Below, one piece after another: positions 11,605-21,284 of a DNA stretch of 64,000 nt; position 1 is the first letter of the stretch; every line of letters begins with the position of its first letter. Source of the DNA: Lewinella sp. JB7 (GTDB lineage: Bacteria > Bacteroidota > Bacteroidia > Chitinophagales > Saprospiraceae). The translations under genes were made by a program, and so were the position numbers. The notes under the pieces were generated by a model, which was not told where the DNA came from, did not search any database, and saw nothing but the letters and a program-made list of their open reading frames with translations. The stretch lies in the NCBI RefSeq assembly GCF_024297185.1, contig NZ_JANCTD010000013.1, positions 1-64,000 of the forward strand, written 5' to 3'.

Positions 11605-13059
11605 ATGGAAGCCGCCGACAGACACCCCTTCGGCTCCCGGACGGGGTACCCATCCTGGCGGCACCTGATTGTTCTTTTGACGCTGTGTGCCGGCGTGTCG
11701 GTTCGGGCACAGACGCTCGATTCCGTGTTTCTCACAAACGGATTCAAGATCGGTGAGGTGACGGATTCGTCCATCGTCGTTTGGACCCGACTTTGCCTAT
11801 CCGCTAAACCGGTGCCGGTCAGTCACGCACGTCAGGAATCCACCTTCCGCCATCCGATCGGCTTCGACAATAGTATGCCGGTGGCCCGAATGGACGGAGC
11901 GGTACCGGGCACCTTCGGTGAAGTCCGCATCAAATTGACGTCGGCGGATACGAGCATCGTACGGCAGTGGCATCCCGTTTCCCCTTACCGCGACTACACC
12001 TTCAAGACCGGCATCGGTGGGCTACGTCCCGCGACCAGCTATACCGTCGTCGTGGAGGGGCGGAAGGCTGATGGTGGCCCCGTATCCAGGTTGACGGGCA
12101 AGTTTCGCACGGCCCCGCGGCCGGAGGCAATCGTACCGGTGACCTTCACCGCTTCGACCTGTCAGTACTTCTGGTCCCACGACGACCCCATCCGGGGCTT
12201 TCGTATGTACGACAGTATGCTCGCGCTGGAACCCGCCTTTCACTGCCAGACCGGCGATTACGTCTATTACGACAAGCCCGGACCCCTGGCCGTAAACCTG
12301 CCCCTCGCCCGCCACAAGTGGAACGCGATCAACGGCTGGCCCGCATTGGTGGAGTTCTATAACCATACTCCCCTGTACATTCAGAAGGATGACCACGATC
12401 TGCTAAAGGACGACGTATCCGATTCCGCCGCGACCTACGGGGAATTGACCTTCGGGGACGGACAGCGCATCTGGGAGGAACAAACGCCGATCGGCAACGG
12501 GGCTTACCGGACCGTCCGCTGGGGAAAAGACCTGCAGGTATGGATCACCGAGGGCCGCGATTTCCGGAGCGACAATACGGATGCCGATGGACCGGACAAG
12601 ACCATCCTGGGCCGCGAACAGATCGAGTGGCTAAAGTCGACCGTACGGGATTCCGACGCCACCTTCAAGGTCCTGGTATCCTCCACCCCGGTAGTCGGGC
12701 CCGACCGCGACCGTAAGACGGATAACCACGCCAACGATTCCCACCGTACGGAAGGAGAGTGGCTGCGCCGTTTCCTGGCGGATGCTGGTATGTTCGTCAT
12801 CAACGGCGACCGTCACTGGCAGTACGTATCCGTCGATCCGCGCACGGGCCTCAGGGAATTCAGTCAGGGCCCCTCGAGCGATTCTCACGCCCAGGGTTGG
12901 ACTCCCGACGATCGCCGACCGGAGCACAAATTCTTGCGGGTGAACGGCGGATTTCTCTCAGTCAGCGTACGCCGGGAAGGGGGTACGCCGATCATCACCT
13001 TCACTCACCACGACGTAGAGGGTACGCCCGTGCACCGGGAAATGATCCGGGCGGAATAA
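11605..13059 (+). CDS. PhoD-like phosphatase, secreted
   Basis: A 484-residue protein with a basic N-terminus and hydrophobic signal segment ending near VRAQT. Residues ~35-160 look like the N-terminal beta-sandwich seen before PhoD domains. The rest is a metallophosphatase fold: QTGDYVYYD, the QKDDHDLLKDD metal-binding region and the C-terminal FVINGDRHWQY motif. Family members cleave phosphomonoesters or diesters with Ca2+/Fe3+. The substrate is unassigned. The start used gives a charged 18-residue lead before the hydrophobic segment; the enzyme is probably periplasmic. Confidence 0.85.
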   Translation: MEAADRHPFGSRTGYPSWRHLIVLLTLCAGVSVRAQTLDSVFLTNGFKIGEVTDSSIVVWTRLCLSAKPVPVSHARQESTFRHPIGFDNSMPVARMDGAVPGTFGEVRIKLTSADTSIVRQWHPVSPYRDYTFKTGIGGLRPATSYTVVVEGRKADGGPVSRLTGKFRTAPRPEAIVPVTFTASTCQYFWSHDDPIRGFRMYDSMLALEPAFHCQTGDYVYYDKPGPLAVNLPLARHKWNAINGWPALVEFYNHTPLYIQKDDHDLLKDDVSDSAATYGELTFGDGQRIWEEQTPIGNGAYRTVRWGKDLQVWITEGRDFRSDNTDADGPDKTILGREQIEWLKSTVRDSDATFKVLVSSTPVVGPDRDRKTDNHANDSHRTEGEWLRRFLADAGMFVINGDRHWQYVSVDPRTGLREFSQGPSSDSHAQGWTPDDRRPEHKFLRVNGGFLSVSVRREGGTPIITFTHHDVEGTPVHREMIRAE

Positions 13060-13096
13060 TGACGCTCCGCGAGCCCCGGAGGCTTAGGCAAGGGGT

Positions 13097-13537
13097 TCAG
13101 AACCCTTCGCCCGCGTACCGCTCCGCGAACTGTTCCACCGTAGGACGGAAATAGTAGAATACGCCGAGCATCAGGACCACCAGGGCCAGGGGTTGGAAGT
13201 TGTAAGTCAGCAGTGCGATCACGGTCAGCAGTAGGGTGGCACTTTCGATGATGGCCAGGCGGATGAAGACCGTCGCGCGGTAACTGCTGGCCGCCCGCTC
13301 CCGGATGCCCCGCTGCTTGGCCACGGTACGCGCCCGGAAGGAGTCGATGAACCACGCCCCGCCCACCATGCACACCGCGTATCCGGCTACGACGAGCAGG
13401 TCCGTCTCCTCGCTCATGAAGTAGCGTACGGGTTGTCCCCGGATCATGAACCACACGATCAGGGCAAAGACCAGTTGCGCCATGAGTACGGCGTAGAAAA
13501 TGGTCTGCAGTTGCTGAAACCACCTATTCGATGCCAT
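13097..13537 (-). CDS. small integral membrane protein, unknown
   Basis: A 146-residue protein with four predicted membrane helices (around residues 10-32, 46-64, 88-108 and 112-128). The loop between helices 2 and 3 is Arg-rich (RARTVAKQRGIRERAA) and should face the cytoplasm. The start overlaps the end of the peptide transporter gene by 14 nt, indicating translational coupling. No family was recognised. Confidence 0.75.
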   Translation of the reverse strand: MASNRWFQQLQTIFYAVLMAQLVFALIVWFMIRGQPVRYFMSEETDLLVVAGYAVCMVGGAWFIDSFRARTVAKQRGIRERAASSYRATVFIRLAIIESATLLLTVIALLTYNFQPLALVVLMLGVFYYFRPTVEQFAERYAGEGF

Positions 13538-15356
13538 GCATCATCTTTTTCATCCAGCCGCTGATGGCGACGAAGATGATGGCGGCCGTAATGGGTACGG
13601 CGGCAAAGATGGCGAAGAAGCCGCTCAGGCCGATCTGTTCGGCGATGGGGTCGATGTAGGAACCCGTCAGTCCGGCGGCAAAGTTGGCGATGAAGTTGGC
13701 CACGAAGAAAACGCCGAACATGAGACCCACCAGGCGCACGGGCGCCAGCTTGGATACGTAGCTCAGCCCCACCGGTGAGATGCAGAGCTCCCCGAGCGTG
13801 TGGAAGAGGTAGGCAGCGATGAGCCAGAACATACTCACGCTCGCCGTCTTGGCGCCGTCCGGTATGCTGAGCGAACCGATGGCCAGAATGGCGAATCCGA
13901 GTCCCAGTAGCGTAAGTCCGAGGGCAAACTTGATCGGTCCGCGGCGAAGGAAGGAGATCTTCTTCTCCCACAATTTGGCGAAGGCCGGCGCAAAGCAGAT
14001 GATGAACAGGCTGTTGAAGATCTGGAACCAGCCGGCGGGTACCTCCGGGGCGTCTTCGGTAAATTGCTCGTACAGCATGTTGCCGATGAGCAGCCAGATG
14101 ATCACGAAAGCCAGCGCGAGCACCAGGTTCGAGACGCTGTAGTTTTTGAAGGTGATGCTGAACAGTTTCAGGAGTACCCAGGTCAGCACGATGACCGGGA
14201 TTACCGTAATGGCCGTATTGGCGAGCCGGAACCAGGTAGCCCCCTCACCGCTCAGCGTCCGCTCCGTATAGTCGAGGGCGAAGATGGTCATCGACCCCCC
14301 GGCCTGCTCGAAGGCCCACCAGAAGAAGATGATGAAGAAACTGAACACGATGATCGACCATACCCGGTCACGCTCCACTTTTTTCAGCGATTTATCCGAT
14401 ACGATCCACCCCACGAAGCCTACGACCGAACCCAGGATGATGGGCGGCATAAACTCCCGGCTTACCGTTTGCAGGAAGTTGGCCTGCGGATCGGAGAAGG
14501 TGGTGATGAGGAAGTAGAAGACGGCGGCGATCGCCAGCCCGATGGCTCCCCAGCTTACGGCCCGTTTGCCGTCGTCGTCACCGCCTACGGACGGCGTCAG
14601 GTCGTCGTCGGCACTCAGGGGCTCCAGGGATGCATCCACGGTGTACCCTTCCGGCTCCACGGCGGCGGATTCGGTGCGGGCTGATTTCTTGTCCTCCAGC
14701 GCCTGGGCCTGCTTCGGGGACAGACCGATGTTGCCGAAGATGTCCTGGGCAAACCAGAACTGAACGAGACCGATGAACATGAAGATGCCCGCCAGTCCGA
14801 ATCCGTATCCGTAACCATACGCTTCACTCTCCCCGTAATAGCTGCACAACAGGATGCCCAGAAAGGCTCCCGCGTTGATCCCCATATAGAAAATGGTATA
14901 GGCGCCGTCCTTGCGCTCGGTGTCGTCGGCGTAAAGTTGGCCGACGATGGAGGAGATATTCGGCTTGAACAGACCGTTGCCGATGATCAGCAGGCCCAGG
15001 CCGGTATAGAACAGCCCCGATGTCTCGAAGGCCATGGCCGCGTGACCGGCCGTCATGATCAATGCCCCCAGCACGACGGCCCGTCGGTAACCCAGTAAGC
15101 GGTCGGCCAGGATACCACCTATCATTGGCGTGAAGTATACCAGGCCCGTGTAGATTCCGTACAGCGCCAGGGCGTCAGCCCGCTCCCAGGGCGTATCCCC
15201 GAAGGCAACGTCGACCAGGAAGACCACCAGCAACACCCGCATGCCGTAGTAACTGAAGCGTTCCCACATTTCGGTGAAAAAGAGAACGAAGAGTCCGGGG
15301 CGGTGGCCGAAAATGCTGCCCCCGTCTTCCGGGTGCCGTACGGTCGTGGTATTCAT
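13524..15356 (-). CDS. POT/PTR-family proton-dependent peptide transporter
   Basis: A 610-residue MFS protein with about 14 membrane helices. The N-terminal signature FFTEMWERFSYYGMR is the POT E-x-x-E-R proton-coupling motif. A second signature region reads GNGLFKPNISSIVGQLY. A hydrophilic, acidic insert (residues ~220-265, with a GGDDDGK stretch) splits the two halves, and the last helices contain GELCISPVGLSYVSKLAP. The protein imports di- and tripeptides with protons. It is coupled by overlap to the small membrane protein downstream. Confidence 0.94.
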   Translation of the reverse strand: MNTTTVRHPEDGGSIFGHRPGLFVLFFTEMWERFSYYGMRVLLVVFLVDVAFGDTPWERADALALYGIYTGLVYFTPMIGGILADRLLGYRRAVVLGALIMTAGHAAMAFETSGLFYTGLGLLIIGNGLFKPNISSIVGQLYADDTERKDGAYTIFYMGINAGAFLGILLCSYYGESEAYGYGYGFGLAGIFMFIGLVQFWFAQDIFGNIGLSPKQAQALEDKKSARTESAAVEPEGYTVDASLEPLSADDDLTPSVGGDDDGKRAVSWGAIGLAIAAVFYFLITTFSDPQANFLQTVSREFMPPIILGSVVGFVGWIVSDKSLKKVERDRVWSIIVFSFFIIFFWWAFEQAGGSMTIFALDYTERTLSGEGATWFRLANTAITVIPVIVLTWVLLKLFSITFKNYSVSNLVLALAFVIIWLLIGNMLYEQFTEDAPEVPAGWFQIFNSLFIICFAPAFAKLWEKKISFLRRGPIKFALGLTLLGLGFAILAIGSLSIPDGAKTASVSMFWLIAAYLFHTLGELCISPVGLSYVSKLAPVRLVGLMFGVFFVANFIANFAAGLTGSYIDPIAEQIGLSGFFAIFAAVPITAAIIFVAISGWMKKMMHGIE

Positions 15357-15477
15357 TAAGCTTGGTTATGGTTTGGTAGAGGCAGCCTCCCCGCTGGGTC
15401 GGGACTGCAAAGTCGTGGTTAATCCGTGTCCCAAAGAATGGGCGTACCGGGTGAGCGATAGCACCAAAGAAACAAAA

Positions 15478-15837
15478 TTACCGCTTACCTCCCGCCAGCG
15501 CGATCCGCAGGGAAGCTCCGAACATACCCCCCAGTCCCGCCGTGATGCCCCCCCACAGGGCCGTGACGACTACCAGGACCCAACCGGTCGGCACGTTAAA
15601 GGTGACCGCCAGTCGGTCCCCGAGGCGCCCCTCGGAAACGAGGTGCAGGTAGCCGGTGTAACACCCCCACACCATCACCACGGCCAGAAAGGAGAAGTAG
15701 AACGCGCTGCGTCGCCATACCGGCAACAAAAAACCCAGCGCCGCCGCCCCGATGGCCAGCGCGTACCAGCTTGCCCCCGTGTAGAGGCAGGCGACACTCA
15801 GGAATAGAACACCCAGCAGGAGAAAGAATCGGTACAT
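15478..15837 (-). CDS. small membrane protein, unknown
   Basis: A 119-residue protein with four hydrophobic segments and short loops. It begins 6 nt after the stop of the penicillin-acylase-family gene on the same strand, so the two form an operon. No conserved motif was recognised; it might assist export or membrane anchoring of the acylase, but that is only positional inference. Confidence 0.7.
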   Translation of the reverse strand: MYRFFLLLGVLFLSVACLYTGASWYALAIGAAALGFLLPVWRRSAFYFSFLAVVMVWGCYTGYLHLVSEGRLGDRLAVTFNVPTGWVLVVVTALWGGITAGLGGMFGASLRIALAGGKR

Positions 15838-15843
15838 AGTCGT

Positions 15844-18279
15844 TTATTCGAAGATCCAGCTCCCGATCGGGTTACGGGGTTTTTTCCAGCGCGTGAGTTC
15901 GTGGTAGCGCCCCTGTTCCCACTCCTCGAACCCATTGTCGTAGAAGCGGCTTCCCGGATTACCCGAGGCGCCGCCCGGCAGCGCTCCCCAGCCCCGGGGT
16001 TCCGCCCCCAGTTCGATGACCATCCGCCAGCTTCCGCCGAAATTGTCGTCGACCACCCGCGGCGTCGTACGCGCACCCCCCGTAGTGATGAGCGGCGACC
16101 CGAATCCCGGAATTTTTCCGAGGTGATCGATGAAGGCATTGCGGTACACGGCCCACGTTTCCGGTAGATCTCCTTCCAGCGACTCCAGGATCTCGTCAAA
16201 GGCGCGCTGCGTGAGCATCGGGGCGGTTTCCCGGAAGGTGGGGGTGGCTACCACGTCGAAGATCTCGTGGTCCGGGCGGTCACGCAACAGCTCATTCCAC
16301 TTCCAGCGCTCGGGCTGGAGAGTACCTGCATCGGCGGGAAATTCGTCGAAGGTCAGCGCGTACAGCCGGTCGGCGAATTCATGGAATAGCGTGGCGCCCC
16401 GGCTGTCTCCGGCGTAGTGGTAATCCCACTCCGAGAGTACCCGCAACAGGCGCTGACCCTCCTCATTCAGGCTTCGCCGATCGATGCGGGCAATGAGTAG
16501 GGGAGCAAGCTCCTCGGCAAACAGGGAGTAGTCGTCGAGCTGCAGTTCTTTCATCCGCCGCTGATTCATGGTCGGCTGCCGCGACAGGACCCGGTTGATG
16601 TAGCGTCCCCGGTATTCGTCGAAGCGGCCGAGGTAGTAGTAAGGGTAGTTCGGCCCCGTCGTCTCCTGATTGGCCGAACTTACGAAACCCCGCCCCGGAT
16701 TGTAGTGCACCGGCCGCCGGTCGAAGGGAATGGCCCCCTGCCAGTTGTTCCGGGTGCTGTCTCCCTCGCGGATGAAACGGCCCTCTCCCGACTTGCGGAG
16801 GGGAAAGAAGCCGTTGGGCCGGATCGCGATGTCACCGTCCCGGGCCGCGAAGATGAAATTCTGGGCCGGATCCACGTAACCTCGGAGCGCCTCCACGTAG
16901 TCCGCGTAATTGCGGGCTTGCATCAATTGCAGGAAGGTAGCCACCATGGTATGGGGGCGGACGTCACTCCCCGGTTCGTCCTGCGCCCGCCACCGCATGG
17001 CCATTCCGGCGTAGGGGCCCTCGGTGTCCGGTACCGGTCCGAAGACCGTCCAGGGCGTCCGGACCACTTCGTCGGGTTCACCCTTGCTGCGCAGGGTATC
17101 CGTGATAAACTGAGTAGCTACTTCCTCCCCGTCTAGGAGATAAGCGGTGTGGGCGGTGTCGGTCCAGTGAATGCGGTACCAATCGGTGACGTCGTGGCCG
17201 ACGTTCGTTTCTCCCCAGGCTACGTAGTCGTTAAAGCCCATCATTAGTCCGGGCGCACCCACCAAACCTACACCGCGGGCATTGCAGCCGGGAAAAGTAA
17301 TCTGTGCCTCGTACCATACGCTGGGGTAGCTCAGTTGTAGGTGGGGATCGTTGGCCAGGATGGGCGCGCCGGTATTCGACCTTCGGGGACCCACCGCCCA
17401 GTTGTTGCTGCCGTTGTCCGGATCCAGTCCCAACCAGCTGTATCCTTCGGTCTTCGGTCGGGCGGGGCGGGGAGCTTCGGGCGGGGCCGCGGGTGCCGTG
17501 TTTGCGAAGGGAAGCAGGGAGAACTGGCTCTGGGCGACGGGCCGGTCGGCATCGGGAACCACGGGACTCTCGGCCGGAAAGCGCTCCGGGAAGAGGGCGT
17601 CGAAGCGTTCCCTCCCCAGTTCGCTCCGGGTGCGGGTAGCCTGGGCGTCCTGGTAGTGGCCGCTCAGTCCGGCGGACATGCCCTTCATCAGCAGCGCGGT
17701 GCGGTAGGGGGACCAGCGCAGCGGTTCGTGACCCAGCAGTTTGTATTCCACCGGATAGTCCTCGGGGCGGAGCTGGTCGAGGTAGGCATTGACCCCGTCC
17801 GCGTAGGCCTGTACGGCCCGGTAATCATCCGGAAAGTGGAGCGCCATGGTGTCCACCGCGCGCCGGGCTATTTCCCGAAAGCCCTTGCGGATCTGTGCCA
17901 GATCCCGTTGCTTTACGGATGGACCCAGCACCTGCGCTAAGCCGCCCTCCGTGGAACGCGTACTGATGTCCATCTGCCACATGCGGTCGTAGGCGTTCGC
18001 GTAGCCCTGGAGAAAGCAGGCACTTTCCAGGTCTTCGGCGATGATGTGCGGCACGCCGCGGTCGTCGAAGTGTATCTCGCCCCGCGCGTGGGGATTGGCC
18101 AGGTGGAAATTCAGTTCCCGTACGCGATCCCCCTCGCCCGTATTCTGCCAGAATCCCCGGGCCGGGTCGAGAAAGGGGCCCAGGGCCGGGAGCGGCAGAC
18201 CAAAAATGCCCGCCGCACTCCCCAGGAGTAGCCAGGCGGCGAGGAGAAGGGCCGAGATGATGGGAAGCGTCCAGCGCAT
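15844..18279 (-). CDS. penicillin acylase family N-terminal nucleophile hydrolase
   Basis: An 811-residue exported Ntn-hydrolase starting at the ATG at 18279, directly before a membrane/signal segment (LPIISALLLAAWLLLG). An in-frame start at 18339 would add 20 unlikely residues. The alpha chain is followed by a Pro/Ala-rich spacer and the predicted autocatalytic site GSNNWAVGPRRS, with Ser291 as nucleophile of the beta chain. The downstream LANDPHL motif is also typical. Family members hydrolyse amide bonds of penicillins, acyl-homoserine lactones or peptides; which one applies here is unknown. Confidence 0.92.
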   Translation of the reverse strand: MRWTLPIISALLLAAWLLLGSAAGIFGLPLPALGPFLDPARGFWQNTGEGDRVRELNFHLANPHARGEIHFDDRGVPHIIAEDLESACFLQGYANAYDRMWQMDISTRSTEGGLAQVLGPSVKQRDLAQIRKGFREIARRAVDTMALHFPDDYRAVQAYADGVNAYLDQLRPEDYPVEYKLLGHEPLRWSPYRTALLMKGMSAGLSGHYQDAQATRTRSELGRERFDALFPERFPAESPVVPDADRPVAQSQFSLLPFANTAPAAPPEAPRPARPKTEGYSWLGLDPDNGSNNWAVGPRRSNTGAPILANDPHLQLSYPSVWYEAQITFPGCNARGVGLVGAPGLMMGFNDYVAWGETNVGHDVTDWYRIHWTDTAHTAYLLDGEEVATQFITDTLRSKGEPDEVVRTPWTVFGPVPDTEGPYAGMAMRWRAQDEPGSDVRPHTMVATFLQLMQARNYADYVEALRGYVDPAQNFIFAARDGDIAIRPNGFFPLRKSGEGRFIREGDSTRNNWQGAIPFDRRPVHYNPGRGFVSSANQETTGPNYPYYYLGRFDEYRGRYINRVLSRQPTMNQRRMKELQLDDYSLFAEELAPLLIARIDRRSLNEEGQRLLRVLSEWDYHYAGDSRGATLFHEFADRLYALTFDEFPADAGTLQPERWKWNELLRDRPDHEIFDVVATPTFRETAPMLTQRAFDEILESLEGDLPETWAVYRNAFIDHLGKIPGFGSPLITTGGARTTPRVVDDNFGGSWRMVIELGAEPRGWGALPGGASGNPGSRFYDNGFEEWEQGRYHELTRWKKPRNPIGSWIFE

Positions 18280-18381
18280 AGCGTGTATATAGTCAGGGGC
18301 CAAGGTAAGGGGGCCGCCCGGGAATAGGGAACGAACCAAACGCGGCGACCGACATTATACCCGTTCATCACTACCCCAATA

Positions 18382-18755
18382 ATGCGCGCTTTGTCACTCC
18401 TTTTCCTTTGCGTTCTTTTTTTGCGTGCGACGGCAGCACCCGCGACCGGCGCGCGGCCCGGGGGCAGGACTTCGTCAGCGACCCCGATCACCTGTATTTT
18501 TTGAACATTCGGAGCCGGGACTACCACTCCGAAACCGTGGCGGAGGGTACCGATGTGTACCGCCACGACGAACTGACTTCCGGCGACGGGCCGGTCATCG
18601 TGGATCGCTGGCTGGAGGACCGGGCCGAACTGGTCTGGAAGGGACTTCCGATCCCCCTTCCGCAAATTCGGGAGCTGCGGGATTCCCTGCGTCGCGGCGA
18701 CCGTTCCGCCGCCCTGGAGGTGGTGGAAGATTATTTGCGGCTGGTGGGGAAGTGA
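18382..18755 (+). CDS. lipoprotein gene interrupted by a frame break at a T7 run
   Basis: The ATG at 18382 starts a signal peptide (MRALSLLFLCVLF) whose frame stops after 40 codons. The remaining protein is open in another frame from about 18408 to 18755 and encodes a hydrophilic domain (residues such as DPDHLYFLNIRSRDYHSE). The two frames meet at seven T's (18416-18422). One extra T would join them into a ~125-residue lipoprotein whose signal ends FFAC, a good lipobox. Without the shift, only a TTG start at 18408 without an export signal remains. The cause could be a homopolymer sequencing error, slippage or a real mutation. The function is unknown. Confidence 0.7.
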
Positions 18756-18994
18756 TCACTGCCGCTGAGCGGATTTAGCGAGTTATAACTGATAACTATA
18801 CATTATGAATGCATAAATAGCCGTTATGTAGTCCAATCAATGCCATTAGTAACTCTAAACATCTCTAAGCTTGCGATTGTCGGTGTGGGGGACTACAGCG
18901 GTCGGACGGCTATAGCGGTCCAACCGCTATAGCCGTCCGACCGCGCCCACCCACCTCACCCAACCACCCGCCCCCGCCGGGTGTACTTAACCGC
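18756..18994. other. intergenic stretch with a long perfect hairpin
   Basis: A 239-bp non-coding stretch. Its first part is AT-rich without obvious signals. The second part holds the hairpin described separately and then a C-rich run up to the GTG start at 18995. Confidence 0.6.
18898..18944. repeat. 22-bp perfect hairpin, REP-like composite
   Basis: Arms 18898-18919 and 18923-18944 are perfectly complementary around a CCA loop. The stem both begins and ends with GCGGT (paired with ACCGC), the same stem sequence as the REP-like hairpins around the RAYT, and contains a CTATAG centre. No T tract follows on either strand, so it is not a standard terminator. Confidence 0.85.
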
Positions 18995-19816
18995 GTGCCA
19001 TCTTCTTCTCCTTCCCCCGATCGCGTCCGCCAGCTGCTCGACCACTACCACGACCGCTTTAATCGACCGGCCTTCGTCCCCGACGACCCCATCGGACTGG
19101 TCCATGCGTTTTCGGATCCCCGCGATCGGGAAATTGTTGGGTTTTGGATCGCCATGCTCGCCTGGGGGCGCCGCGCCACCATAATCGACAAGGGGCACCA
19201 GCTCATTGAAGCCATGGGCGGCGAACCCTACCGCTTCATTACGGAGCGTGGCCACTGCTCCGCTACGATCATCCGGGAGCTGGGCGACTGGAAGCACCGC
19301 ACCTTCACCTTCGCCGATACTTGCTACTTCATCCAGTGGCTACGGTGGTACTACCGACGACACGAGAGCCTGGAAGATGCCTTCGCCCGTCACCTCTCAG
19401 CCAAGGATCCCACGATCGAACCCGCCCTGCGGGGCTTCCACGAATTGTTCTTCAGCCTCCCCGACGCCCCCCACCGCACCCGTAAGCACGTGGCCACTCC
19501 CGCCCGCAATTCACGGTGCAAGCGGCTATGTATGTTTCTGCGCTGGATGGTACGTACTGACGACCGCGGCGTCGATTTCGGTCAGTGGCGGCGCATACGT
19601 CCCGATCAGCTCTGCATGCCGCTTGACGTCCACGTCGAACGGGTGGGGCGATCCCTCGGCCTACTCACTCGTAAACAGTGCGACTGGCGGGCGGTGGTGG
19701 AACTGACGGATAAACTGAAGGAATACGACGCGGAGGATCCAACGCGGTTTGACTTCGCCCTGTTCGGAATGGGCGTGGAGGGCATTTCGCCGGATGACTG
19801 GGTGCAACTGGGGTAA
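18995..19816 (+). CDS. TIGR02757 family protein (DUF2400)
   Basis: A 273-residue soluble protein starting at GTG 18995; no ATG is available in the right place. Recognisable family stretches are YHDRFNRPAFVPDDP near the N-terminus, FWIAMLAWGRRATI, RRWYYR-like helices, FLRWMVRTDDRGVDFG and CMPLDVHVERVGR. The family is widespread in Bacteroidota and other bacteria; it resembles helix-hairpin-helix DNA glycosylase-like folds, but no biochemical role is established that I can name. It stands alone between the hairpin and a convergent flavoprotein gene. Confidence 0.85.
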   Translation: MPSSSPSPDRVRQLLDHYHDRFNRPAFVPDDPIGLVHAFSDPRDREIVGFWIAMLAWGRRATIIDKGHQLIEAMGGEPYRFITERGHCSATIIRELGDWKHRTFTFADTCYFIQWLRWYYRRHESLEDAFARHLSAKDPTIEPALRGFHELFFSLPDAPHRTRKHVATPARNSRCKRLCMFLRWMVRTDDRGVDFGQWRRIRPDQLCMPLDVHVERVGRSLGLLTRKQCDWRAVVELTDKLKEYDAEDPTRFDFALFGMGVEGISPDDWVQLG

Positions 19817-19862
19817 CTCCGTTTCGGTGGCGACCGCGGCGCACCCCCATTCAACACCTCCC

Positions 19863-19902
19863 CAAATAAAGAACCTCCGTACCCACAAAATTGGGTCGGA
19901 GG
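19863..19902 (-). terminator. terminator of the flavoprotein gene
   Basis: Arms 19874-19885 and 19892-19902 form an 11-bp stem with a single bulge and a CAAAAT loop. On the minus strand the stem is followed by TTCTTTATTT, so it should stop transcription from the gene at 20016-21284. It may also act weakly on the convergent plus-strand gene. Confidence 0.65.
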
Positions 19903-20015
19903 CTCACTTTACACTCACTAGTATATATGAAACTTAATCAACTGATCATGTAACTACGGAATGCCCGAAAAGTTATGGGCAATTCCCTGTTTGTTCAAGG
20001 TTTTAACATTTTCTT

Positions 20016-21284
20016 TCAATCTTCGGCGACCGCCGGCAACTTGCCGGATTTGGCGCGGAAAAGTTTCCACCAGAACCCGGGACGCACCAACTGCTTGCGC
20101 AATTCGAAATCGGTGTACATTCTACAGAGCAGTTCTACGAGCTTAGGGTTGGCTGCAACGATGCCCGTGAGAAAATTTGTGATCCACTTGTGCTGCATAA
20201 TTTGCTGCAAGCGGTAACTCAGCCGAAGTTCCGTGCGCAGTACCCGCTCGATGCGCACGTCGTATGCCGCCAGAAAAGCTGCGTCGAATCGGTTTTCCCG
20301 CAGGCACTGCTCGGCCAGTTCGGCGGCGATGAAACCGGAGTAGGTCGCGTTGCCGATGCCCTCGCCGGTCAGGGGGTCGATGAGGTGACCGGCATCGCCC
20401 GTGAGGAGATAATGGTCGCCGGATAGGGTGCGGTCCTTCGATCCTAAAGGAAGGCCGTAGCCCACCGTGGGATCAATTTGCACAGCATCCCGGAACCGTT
20501 CCCGGAATGCCTCCGACGCTACGATCTTGTCCATCTCCTTGCGCAAATTCAGCCCCCGTTTCTTGACGATGTCGGAGCGCATCCCGAGCCCCACGTTGGC
20601 CTCCCCGTTGGGCAGGGGAAAAATCCAGAAGTATCCCGGATTATAGTCGTCCAGGAAGTGGAGTTCGATGAAATTGTCCGGATGAAAACCCGTCACGCCC
20701 CGGAAGTATCCCCGCACCGCCGCGGCGTAGTGATTCTTGTCGATCTGCTGCCCGGCCTCCCCGCGACTGAACTTGCTGTGGGCTCCACTGGCGTCGATCA
20801 GAAGGCTACAGGTCCATTCTTCCCCGGTTTTCGTCCGTACCGTGTAGCCGGTTTCGTCGCGGTCGGTGGCTAACACTTCGGTGCGCAGACGTAGGTCGAT
20901 GTCGTCGCGACGGCGTACCTCCTCGATCAGAAAGGTGTCGAAATCGATCCGTTTGCTCACGTAGCCAGGTGCTTCGTCCGGGACGCGCCGGTAGCCCACC
21001 TTAAAGGGCAGCTCGATCAGTTTTTTGCTGGGCGGGTAAAAGCGAATACCCCACACGTCCGCCGGCGTGAACCGTTGGCGGAAGCGGTCCATGATGGCCG
21101 GATCGAGGCGGTTGAGCAGGGTAGGGACCTTACCGCTGATCGCGTCTCCACAGACTTTATCGCGCGGGAAGGTGGCCTTGTCCAGCAGCACGCTTGGTAT
21201 TCCCAGGTAGGAAAGTCGCAGGGCGGTAGCCGCTCCGGCCGGCCCGGCGCCAATGATCAGAATGGGAGTAAAAGTAGAAGCCAT
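20016..21284 (-). CDS. geranylgeranyl-reductase-like FAD oxidoreductase
   Basis: A 422-residue flavoprotein. The ATG at 21284 places the Rossmann motif IIGAGPAGAATALRL at residues 9-23; the longer frame to 21371 has no support. Further family features are DKVCGDAISGK, the FAD-binding GDAGHLIDPLTGEGIG and LLIDASGAHS. Relatives reduce double bonds of geranylgeranyl chains, including archaeal lipids and menaquinone side chains. In Bacteroidota they are often annotated only as NAD(P)/FAD-dependent oxidoreductases, so the substrate is uncertain. No membrane helix is evident. Confidence 0.87.
   Translation of the reverse strand: MASTFTPILIIGAGPAGAATALRLSYLGIPSVLLDKATFPRDKVCGDAISGKVPTLLNRLDPAIMDRFRQRFTPADVWGIRFYPPSKKLIELPFKVGYRRVPDEAPGYVSKRIDFDTFLIEEVRRRDDIDLRLRTEVLATDRDETGYTVRTKTGEEWTCSLLIDASGAHSKFSRGEAGQQIDKNHYAAAVRGYFRGVTGFHPDNFIELHFLDDYNPGYFWIFPLPNGEANVGLGMRSDIVKKRGLNLRKEMDKIVASEAFRERFRDAVQIDPTVGYGLPLGSKDRTLSGDHYLLTGDAGHLIDPLTGEGIGNATYSGFIAAELAEQCLRENRFDAAFLAAYDVRIERVLRTELRLSYRLQQIMQHKWITNFLTGIVAANPKLVELLCRMYTDFELRKQLVRPGFWWKLFRAKSGKLPAVAED

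Noticed and set aside
15360-15475. Possible tRNA-like sequence in the gap before the POT transporter
   Set aside because: No cloverleaf with a T-arm could be drawn; left as plain intergenic sequence.
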